From Streptomyces alboflavus (lineage in GTDB: Bacteria; Actinomycetota; Actinomycetes; Streptomycetales; Streptomycetaceae), in NCBI RefSeq assembly GCF_000716675.1, contig NZ_JNXT01000112.1, forward strand, positions 1 through 15,963: DNA of 15,963 nt, read 5' to 3'. This document shows, in pieces, positions 1 to 5,337 of this stretch. The notes under the pieces are model-generated. The model searched no databases, had not been told where the DNA came from, and saw nothing but the letters and a program-made list of their open reading frames with translations. Within the stretch, counting starts at the first letter, position 1; each line of letters opens with the position of its first letter. Both the position numbers and the translations under genes were made by a program.

Positions 1-80
1 GATCGGGGGAGGACTGTCCCACCCGCCACGGGACACCCACCCCCGGGGTCCAGGGGCAGAGGCCCGGGGTTGGGGAAGGA

Positions 81-99
81 GGGGGGGTGGGGGGGTGGG
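81..99 (+). other. G-quadruplex-like run
   Basis: Three G blocks (7, 7 and 3 bases) are separated by single T bases, and another GGGG lies a few bases upstream. This fits the pattern of a short-loop G-quadruplex on the plus strand. It borders the first dispersed repeat. Whether it folds or matters is not known. Confidence 0.4.
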
Positions 100-149
100 A
101 GAGAGCCGGTCGGGTTTTTGAGGACGAGGCGCGGAGCGCCGATTCGGGG
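94..149. repeat. Dispersed intergenic repeat, copy A
   Basis: About 55 bp starting GGTGGGAGAGAGCC and containing TTTGAGGACGAG followed by a short GC palindrome (GGCGCGGAGCGCC). It recurs as copy B 118 bp downstream with small differences. From memory, the phrase GTTTGAGGACGAGCGC is common between Streptomyces genes; a genome search would confirm that. No coding potential is evident. Confidence 0.6.
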
Positions 150-211
150 TGAGCCTTGCGGGGCTGAGGGTGCCGGGCTGTTGCTCGGCCCGGTGCAGGT
201 TCGGGCGGGTG

Positions 212-266
212 GGTGGGAGAGAGCCCGTCCGGCGTTTGAGGACGAGCGCGCAGCGCGATCGGGGGG
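212..266. repeat. Dispersed intergenic repeat, copy B
   Basis: This is the second copy of the repeat at 94-149. It contains GTCCGGCGTTTGAGGACGAG and then the small palindrome GCGCGCAGCGCG. It is closer to the usual Streptomyces form than copy A. The stretch 1-350 otherwise holds no gene that I can support; between the copies is a weak hairpin (CCGGGC at 173-178, GCCCGG further on). Confidence 0.6.
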
Positions 267-312
267 CGGGCCCACGCGGGCCGGACGTGGGGTGGGGGAA
301 AACGGGGCTGGA

Positions 313-332
313 CGTTGCCTTTCGGGGCAACG
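313..332 (+). terminator. Hairpin upstream of the first gene
   Basis: A perfect 7-bp stem (CGTTGCC / GGCAACG) closes a 6-base loop TTTCGG. It sits 18 bp before the ATG at 351, so it may be a terminator for something to the left or a leader structure of the downstream gene. There is no U tract. The alternative TTG start at 315 falls inside this stem, which argues against that start. Confidence 0.4.
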
Positions 333-350
333 CCCGCTTGGCTGGCCGCC

Positions 351-1031
351 ATGACGTACGACGACGCGAACACGCCCGACGAAGCGTACGAATCCGACCG
401 CCCGGGCCGGCTCCTGCGCACGGAGCGGGACGCCCTCATCCCCCTCCTGCGCTCCGCCGCCGACGAGGCGTTCGCGGCCCCCACCTGCTGCCCCGGCTGG
501 TCGGTCCGCGACGTCCTCGCGCACTGCTCGGCCGCCCTGAGCCGAGTGATCGAGAGCCGCTTCGAGGAGGGGGTGTTCACCGCCGAGGGCAACGACCGGG
601 ACATCGCGGAACGCGCGCACTGGCCCACCTCCCGCATCGTGGACGAGCTGGAGCACGGCATGACGAACGCGGGCGCGGCCATCGCCGCGTCGAAGGGCCT
701 GTTCGACGGCGTGGCGCTGGGCGAGTGGGTGCACGCGGGCGACGTACGGGACGCGTGGGGCCTGCCGGGCGCGTACGGCGGTGACGGCCTCGTCGACGCG
801 CTGCCGCTGCTCGCCGCGTTCAGCAAGAAGTCCTCGGCCCCGCCCCTGCACGCGGACATCGACGGCTTCGACGAGCCGCTGATCCTGGGCGTCACGGACG
901 GCAGCCGCCCTCCGGCCCGGTACATCGGGGACGCCCCGACGCTGGTGCGGCTGTACGCGGGCCGCCCCCTGTCCGACTCGAAGTTCGAGCTGGCGGGGGC
1001 GACGCAGGAGGAGTTGAGCATCTTCAGCTGA
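351..1031 (+). CDS. Maleylpyruvate isomerase / DinB-like family protein
   Basis: The product is 226 residues. The segment CCPGWSVRDVLAHCS (residues 46-60) is the usual N-terminal signature of the actinobacterial mycothiol-dependent maleylpyruvate isomerase-like (DinB fold) family, and GEWVHAGDVRDAW (124-136) matches its second conserved helix. H58 and H128 with nearby acidic residues could supply the divalent-metal site. Members are thought to use mycothiol as cofactor, but most have no known substrate, so no reaction is assigned. It is cytoplasmic, with no signal peptide. The ATG at 351 was chosen because the in-frame TTG at 315 lies in a hairpin; neither start has a clear ribosome binding site. 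It stands alone, convergent with the gene at 1077-2048. Confidence 0.8.
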   Translation: MTYDDANTPDEAYESDRPGRLLRTERDALIPLLRSAADEAFAAPTCCPGWSVRDVLAHCSAALSRVIESRFEEGVFTAEGNDRDIAERAHWPTSRIVDELEHGMTNAGAAIAASKGLFDGVALGEWVHAGDVRDAWGLPGAYGGDGLVDALPLLAAFSKKSSAPPLHADIDGFDEPLILGVTDGSRPPARYIGDAPTLVRLYAGRPLSDSKFELAGATQEELSIFS

Positions 1032-1041
1032 GGGCCGACGG

Positions 1042-1056
1042 GCCGACAGGGTCGGC
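1042..1056. terminator. Short hairpin between convergent genes
   Basis: GCCGAC and GTCGGC form a perfect 6-bp stem around a 3-base loop in the 45-bp gap between two convergent genes. It could end transcripts from both sides. It is short and has no U tract. Confidence 0.4.
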
Positions 1057-1076
1057 AAGCACGGTGGCGGGGCGCC

Positions 1077-2048
1077 TCAGTGACCGTGGGGCGCCTCCGT
1101 CCCGCCCCCCGCCTCGTGCGGCCCCCCGCCCGCCCGCACCGTGAACGCCGCCGTCCGCACCACGCCCTCGTGCCGGAAGTCCAGGAACAGGCGGTACGCC
1201 CCCGCGCTCGGCGCCGTCGCGGTGAACGACACCTCGGGCCCGGGCTTCGTCGCGCCGTCGCCCGGTTCGCCGTTCGGGTGGACGTGCAGGTAGGCGAGGT
1301 CACCGGCCCGCAGGGCGACGAGGTGGCCGTAGGCGCCGAGGTAGGGCTGGAGGTCGGTGACGGGACGGCCGTCGCGGGTGACGCGGAGGGTCACCTCGCG
1401 GGGCTTGCCGGGGGTGAGCCCGCCGGTCAGGCGCACTTCGTACCCGTCGGGGGCCTTGGCCGTCGCGGTCACGGGCGGCAGCTTCCCGGGGGCGTACGGG
1501 CCGGTCACGGCCAGGTCCGTGCCGAGGGTGACCTTCTGCCCGGCGCCCCGGGGCGTGAAGTCCGCGAAGACGCGGTAGTCCCCGGCCTTCGGCAGCTTCG
1601 CCGGGACCGACCAGGTGCCGTCGGCGATGGGGGTACCTCCCTGCTCCTTAAGAGCTTGGGGGAGCGTGGGATGCAGATGGCGGAAGGTCGTCAGGTCCCG
1701 TGAGGCGAGGATCAGGTGCAGCTCCTTGCCGTGGTCCTTCTCGTACGTCTTCAGGGGCGCCCCCGAGGACTCCTTCCGGACGGTGAAGCGCAGGTCGGCG
1801 CGCTCGCCCGCCTTCGCGCGGGGCGTCTTGAGGTCGAGCGCGTACCCGTGGGCGGAGACCTGGAGTCCGGCCGGAGCGGCGGCCTTCTTCGCGGCGCCCT
1901 GCTCGGCGTGCCCGCCGCCGTGGTCCTTCTTCTCGCTGTGCGCCACCGGCTTGCTCACGGTGTCGACGTTCGTGCCCACGGCGTACGCGGCGCCGAACGC
2001 CGCCGCGACCGCTGTGGCGTACGCGGTGATCCGCAGTCCTGTATTCAT
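1077..2048 (-). CDS. Secreted histidine-rich copper-associated protein (YtkA/FixH-like repeats)
   Basis: The product is 323 residues. A hydrophobic N-terminal segment (about 7-27) suggests a signal peptide or membrane anchor, so the protein should lie outside the membrane. A His-rich linker (37-48) follows, then two related beta-rich domains. Each has the same spacing, H-x12-HxHP: H111, H124, H126 in the first and H242, H255, H257 in the second. The first is followed by AGDYRVFADF and the second by AGAYRLFLDF. The C-terminus is again His-rich (H311, H321, H323). This looks like paired YtkA/FixH-like (cupredoxin-type) domains binding Cu. The gene is divergent from copA and has a CsoR-like operator in its promoter. 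The ATG at 2048 has no ribosome binding site and lies about 8 bp after a good -10, so the transcript is probably leaderless. Residues 129-140 are encoded by an inserted dispersed palindrome. Copper binding itself is inferred. Confidence 0.8.
   Translation of the reverse strand: MNTGLRITAYATAVAAAFGAAYAVGTNVDTVSKPVAHSEKKDHGGGHAEQGAAKKAAAPAGLQVSAHGYALDLKTPRAKAGERADLRFTVRKESSGAPLKTYEKDHGKELHLILASRDLTTFRHLHPTLPQALKEQGGTPIADGTWSVPAKLPKAGDYRVFADFTPRGAGQKVTLGTDLAVTGPYAPGKLPPVTATAKAPDGYEVRLTGGLTPGKPREVTLRVTRDGRPVTDLQPYLGAYGHLVALRAGDLAYLHVHPNGEPGDGATKPGPEVSFTATAPSAGAYRLFLDFRHEGVVRTAAFTVRAGGGPHEAGGGTEAPHGH
1629..1664. repeat. Dispersed palindromic element inserted in frame
   Basis: A 36-bp imperfect palindrome, read on the minus strand from CTCCCCCAAGCTC to GGAGGTACCCCC, lies inside the copper protein gene. 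It is exactly 12 codons and encodes LPQALKEQGGTP (residues 129-140), directly after the first HLHP motif. I recall sequences of this type (CTCCCCCA...GGGAGGTACCCCC) as a repeat scattered in Streptomyces genomes. The peptide differs in character from the beta-domain around it. Confidence 0.6.
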
Positions 2049-2055
2049 GAGGACG

Positions 2056-2083
2056 ACGATACCCCCTGGGGGTATCAAGTCAA
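2056..2083 (-). promoter_or_regulatory. Promoter of the secreted copper protein gene
   Basis: On the minus strand a TTGACT -35 (2083-2078) is followed by a 16-base spacer and a TATCGT -10 (2061-2056). Transcription would start at about 2049-2048, at the ATG itself, giving a leaderless mRNA. A CsoR-like operator fills the spacer and reaches into the -10. Confidence 0.55.
2059..2075. promoter_or_regulatory. CsoR-like copper operator 1
   Basis: ATACCCCCTGGGGGTAT is a perfect 17-bp inverted repeat with a central T. This form, G/C runs flanked by ATA and TAT, is the known operator type of the copper-sensing repressor CsoR in actinobacteria. It overlaps the promoter of the minus-strand gene. No csoR gene lies in the window. 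Confidence 0.8.
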
Positions 2084-2107
2084 GCCCGGTTCTTCCCCGG
2101 GGTCTGC

Positions 2108-2137
2108 TTGCGTTCTGATACCCCCCAGGGGTATACA
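2108..2137 (+). promoter_or_regulatory. Promoter of copA
   Basis: A weak -35 (TTGCGT, 2108-2113) is separated by 18 bases from a good -10 (TATACA, 2132-2137). The predicted start near 2144 gives a leader of about 47 bases. The second CsoR-like operator lies in the spacer and overlaps the -10, the arrangement expected for direct repression. Confidence 0.55.
2118..2134. promoter_or_regulatory. CsoR-like copper operator 2
   Basis: ATACCCCCCAGGGGTAT is a 17-bp inverted repeat with one mismatch. It is centred 59 bp from operator 1. It covers the copA promoter spacer and -10. Two operators facing outward suggest that one repressor controls both divergent genes. Confidence 0.8.
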
Positions 2138-2190
2138 TGGACTCGTAAGGCGATACCGACCCGGGGTACCCGGTACGAGGAGTAGCTGGC

Positions 2191-4470
2191 ATGTCCACCA
2201 CTGAGACAGCGCGGACCGCGCAGACTGAGCTCGCCATCGGCGGCATGACCTGCGCCTCCTGCGCCGCCCGCATCGAGAAGAAGCTGAACCGCATGGACGG
2301 TGTCGAGGCGACCGTCAACTACGCCACCGAGAAGGCCAAGGTCACCTACAACGGCGACGACGTCGCCGTGGCCGACCTGATCGCCACCGTCGAGGCCACG
2401 GGCTACACCGCCAAGGAGCCCGCCCCGCCGGCCACGGAGCCCGGCGGGGGAGCGGCGGGCGGGGCGGACGGCGAAGACGCCGACGCCGCCGCGCTGCGGC
2501 CCCTGCGGGAGCGGCTGATCACCGCCGTCGTGCTCTCCGTGCCCGTGATCGCGATGGCGATGGTCCCGGCGCTCCAGTTCGAGTACTGGCAGTGGCTGTC
2601 CCTGACGCTCGCGGCGCCCGTCGTCACGTACGCCGCCTGGCCCTTCCACAAGGCGGCCGTCACCAACGCCCGGCACGGCGCGGCCACCATGGACACGCTG
2701 ATATCGGTCGGTACGTCGGCGGCGTTCCTGTGGTCGCTCTGGGCGCTGTTCTTCGGCTCCGCGGGGATGCCCGGCATGACGCACGCCTTCGAGCTGACCA
2801 TCGAGCGCAGCGACGGCGCCGCGAACATCTACCTGGAGGCCGCGGCCGGGGTCACCGCCTTCATCCTCGCCGGGCGGTACTTCGAGGCCCGCTCGAAGCG
2901 GAAGGCGGGCGCTGCCCTCAAGGCGCTGCTCGAACTGGGCGCCAAGGACGTCACGGTCGTACGGGACGGGCGCGAGGAGACCGTTCCGGTGAGCGAGCTC
3001 AAGGCCGGTGACCACTTCCTCGTCCGGCCCGGCGAGAAGATCGCCACCGACGGGCGCGTCGTCGAGGGCTCGTCCGCCGTCGACGCCTCCATGCTCACCG
3101 GCGAGTCCGTGCCCGTGGAGGTCGCCCCCGGCGACGCCGTCACCGGCGCCACCCTGAACGTCGGCGGCCGCCTCGTCGTCGAGGCCACCCGCGTCGGCGC
3201 CGACACCCAGCTCGCCCGGATGGCGCGGCTCGTCGAGGACGCGCAGAACGGCAAGGCCGCCGCCCAGCGGCTCGCCGACCGCATCTCGGGCGTCTTCGTG
3301 CCCGTCGTCATCGCGCTCGCCGTCGCCACGCTCGGCTTCTGGCTCGGCAACGGCGCGGGGCTCACCGCCGCGTTCACGGCCGCCGTCGCCGTACTGATCA
3401 TCGCCTGCCCGTGCGCCCTGGGCCTCGCCACGCCGACCGCGCTCATGGTCGGCACCGGGCGCGGCGCCCAGCTCGGCATCCTGATCAAGGGCCCGGAGGT
3501 CCTGGAGTCCACGCGGCGCGTCGACACGATCGTCCTGGACAAGACCGGCACGGTCACCACGGGCCGGATGACCCTGCTCGCCACGCACGTGGCCGAGGGC
3601 GCGGATGAGGGTGAAGTCCTGCGCCTCGCAGGCGCGTTGGAGCACGCGTCGGAGCACCCGATCGCCCAGGCCGTCGCGGCGGGCGCCACCGAGCGCGTCG
3701 GAGCGCTGCCCGCGCCGGAGGACTTCGCGAACGTCCCCGGGCTCGGGGTGCAGGGGATCGTCGACGGGCACGCGGTCCTGGTGGGCCGGGAGCAGTTGCT
3801 GGCCGAGTGGGCCATGGAGCTGCCCGCCGGGCTGAAGCGGGCCAAGGACGAGGCCGAGAAGGCCGGGCGTACGGCCATCGCGGTCGCCTGGGACGGCGAG
3901 GCGCGGGCCGTCCTCGAAGTCGCCGACGCCGTGAAGGAGACCAGCCCGGAGGCCATCCGCCGCCTGCGTGAACTCGGACTCACGCCGATCCTGCTCACCG
4001 GCGACAACGCGGCCGTCGCGGCCTCCGTCGCCGCCGAGGTCGGCATCGCGCCCGAGCACGTCATCGCCGAGGTGCTTCCGCAGGACAAGGTCGACGTGGT
4101 CAAGCGGCTCCAGGGCGAGGGGCGTTCGGTCGCCATGGTCGGCGACGGCGTCAACGACGCGGCGGCGCTCGCGCAGGCCGACCTCGGGCTCGCCATGGGC
4201 ACGGGTACGGACGCGGCCATCGAGGCGGGCGACCTCACCCTCGTCCGCGGCGACCTGCGGGCCGCGGCCGACGCCATCCGGCTCTCGCGCCGCACCCTCG
4301 GCACCATCAAGTCCAACCTGTTCTGGGCCTTCGCCTACAACGTCGGCGCGCTGCCGCTGGCCGCGGCGGGCCTCCTGAACCCGATGATCGCCGGTGCCGC
4401 CATGGCCTTCTCGTCGGTCTTCGTGGTCGGCAACAGCCTGCGGCTGCGCGGGTTCAAGCCGCTGAGCTGA
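2191..4470 (+). CDS. copA: Cu(I)-exporting P1B-type ATPase CopA
   Basis: The product, 759 residues, is a complete heavy-metal P-type ATPase of the Cu(I) subgroup. An N-terminal HMA domain carries GMTCASC (C21, C24) for taking up Cu(I). Two membrane pairs follow (about 110-150 and 170-235), with the actuator motif TGES at 303-306. The intramembrane CPC is at 406-408, the phosphorylated D450 lies in DKTGT, the HP motif is at 489-490, TGDN at 603-606 and GDGVND at 651-656. YN (716-717) and MxxSS (738-742) complete the P1B-1 signature. It pumps Cu(I) out of the cytoplasm using ATP. A GAGGAG ribosome binding site lies 8 bases before the ATG. No copZ chaperone gene is adjacent, so the built-in HMA domain or a distant CopZ must deliver copper. 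Regulation is probably by CsoR through the operator at 2118-2134. Confidence 0.95.
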   Translation: MSTTETARTAQTELAIGGMTCASCAARIEKKLNRMDGVEATVNYATEKAKVTYNGDDVAVADLIATVEATGYTAKEPAPPATEPGGGAAGGADGEDADAAALRPLRERLITAVVLSVPVIAMAMVPALQFEYWQWLSLTLAAPVVTYAAWPFHKAAVTNARHGAATMDTLISVGTSAAFLWSLWALFFGSAGMPGMTHAFELTIERSDGAANIYLEAAAGVTAFILAGRYFEARSKRKAGAALKALLELGAKDVTVVRDGREETVPVSELKAGDHFLVRPGEKIATDGRVVEGSSAVDASMLTGESVPVEVAPGDAVTGATLNVGGRLVVEATRVGADTQLARMARLVEDAQNGKAAAQRLADRISGVFVPVVIALAVATLGFWLGNGAGLTAAFTAAVAVLIIACPCALGLATPTALMVGTGRGAQLGILIKGPEVLESTRRVDTIVLDKTGTVTTGRMTLLATHVAEGADEGEVLRLAGALEHASEHPIAQAVAAGATERVGALPAPEDFANVPGLGVQGIVDGHAVLVGREQLLAEWAMELPAGLKRAKDEAEKAGRTAIAVAWDGEARAVLEVADAVKETSPEAIRRLRELGLTPILLTGDNAAVAASVAAEVGIAPEHVIAEVLPQDKVDVVKRLQGEGRSVAMVGDGVNDAAALAQADLGLAMGTGTDAAIEAGDLTLVRGDLRAAADAIRLSRRTLGTIKSNLFWAFAYNVGALPLAAAGLLNPMIAGAAMAFSSVFVVGNSLRLRGFKPLS

Positions 4471-4477
4471 CCCTGCT

Positions 4478-4519
4478 GTGGCCTGATCAACTCGGTGCGT
4501 GGCCTGATCACCCCGGTGC
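4478..4519 (+). repeat. Tandem 21-bp repeat
   Basis: Two head-to-tail copies of a 21-bp unit beginning GTGGCCTGATCA differ at two positions. They lie just after the copA stop codon. The second copy supplies one arm of the hairpin at 4506-4543, so the duplication may have arisen around a terminator. Confidence 0.65.
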
Positions 4520-4543
4520 GATGCGATGCGCGCCGGGGTGATC
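4506..4543. terminator. Putative copA terminator hairpin
   Basis: GATCACCCCGG and CCGGGGTGATC form a perfect 11-bp stem with a 16-base loop, starting 36 bp after the copA stop. There is no U tract, as is common for Streptomyces terminators. An operator role for this palindrome, upstream of cutC, is also possible. Confidence 0.55.
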
Positions 4544-4559
4544 TGCGCGTACCCTGGTA

Positions 4560-4575
4560 ATTGGACTAGACCTGT
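4560..4575. promoter_or_regulatory. DasR-like dre site upstream of cutC
   Basis: ATTGGACTAGACCTGT matches 13 of 16 positions of the published dre consensus A(C/G)TGGTCTAGACCA(G/C)T, including the core CTAGACC. DasR is the GntR-family repressor of N-acetylglucosamine and chitin use in streptomycetes and releases DNA on binding phosphorylated amino sugars. The site lies 68 bp before the cutC start, a typical operator distance. Binding is inferred. Confidence 0.6.
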
Positions 4576-4643
4576 GTTTCTGTAGTCGGCGCTCCGCACG
4601 ACGCAAGACCACAGCCGGCCCCGACTCCAGAAGGAAGACATCC

Positions 4644-5336
4644 ATGAGCAAGCGCGCGCTCCTGGAGGTGATCGCCCTCGACGCCGAGGACGCGGTCGCC
4701 GCCCAGGCCGGAGGTGCGGACCGCCTAGAGCTGGTCACCGACATGGCCGCGGACGGGCTCACGCCGTCCGTCGCGACCTTCACGGAGATCCGCTCCCGCG
4801 TCGACATCGCGCTGCGCGTCATGCTGCGGCTCGCCGACGGGTTCGCCGCCGGGGACGTGGACGCGCTGGCGCGGCGGGCGCGGGAGTTGCGGGACGCGGG
4901 GGCCGACGAGTTCGTCATCGGGTTCCTCGACGAGGCGGGCGGGGCGGACGTCGCCGCCGTCGACGCGGTCGTGGAGGCCATCGACGGGTGCCGGTGGACG
5001 TTCCACCGGGCCATCGACCGGGCCGCCGACCGGGACGCCCTGCGCAAGCAGCTCGCCGACCTGCCCGGGCTCGACACCTACCTCACCGCGGGTGCCGCCG
5101 CCGGGGTCGACGAGGGCCTGCCCACCCTCCTCGCCGAGGCCGCGCGCTCCGGGGAGCCGGGGTACGAGCCCCGCATCCTCGTCGGCGGCGGCCTCCGCCT
5201 CGACCACGTCCCGCAGCTCCGCGCGGCGGGGCTCGACGCCTTCCACATCGGCGGTGCGGCCCGGCCCGACGGCTGGGACGCACCGGTCTCCGCCGACGCG
5301 GTCGCCGTGTGGCGGCGCACCCTGGACTCCGCCTGA
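4644..5336 (+). CDS. cutC: CutC-family TIM-barrel protein
   Basis: The product is 230 residues, slightly shorter than E. coli CutC. The N-terminus LLEVIALDAEDAVAAQAGG followed by ADRLELV is the family signature, and FHRAID (about 114-119), a LTAG loop, GGGLRLDHV and FHIGGAARPD near the C-terminus fit the rest of the barrel. CutC was named for copper homeostasis, but its biochemical role is unsettled. A position next to copA might suggest copper, yet no CsoR-like site precedes it. A DasR-like site does, which points to amino-sugar control instead. An AAGGAAG ribosome binding site lies 6 bases before the ATG. The stop codon is one base away from that of the convergent helD-like gene. Confidence 0.9.
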   Translation: MSKRALLEVIALDAEDAVAAQAGGADRLELVTDMAADGLTPSVATFTEIRSRVDIALRVMLRLADGFAAGDVDALARRARELRDAGADEFVIGFLDEAGGADVAAVDAVVEAIDGCRWTFHRAIDRAADRDALRKQLADLPGLDTYLTAGAAAGVDEGLPTLLAEAARSGEPGYEPRILVGGGLRLDHVPQLRAAGLDAFHIGGAARPDGWDAPVSADAVAVWRRTLDSA

Positions 5337-5337
5337 C

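Noticed and set aside
315..350. TTG start extending the first gene by 12 residues
   Set aside because: The TTG lies in a perfect hairpin stem and has no clear ribosome binding site; the ATG at 351 begins a more typical N-terminus.
2049..2318. N-terminal extension of the secreted copper protein to 2318
   Set aside because: It would run over the operators and into the start of copA, and the ATG at 2048 opens a proper signal sequence.
2080..4641. 853-codon open frame on the minus strand opposite copA
   Set aside because: It mirrors the copA coding frame in a high-GC genome, its composition is Arg/Gly/Asp-rich nonsense, and copA on the other strand has every ATPase motif.
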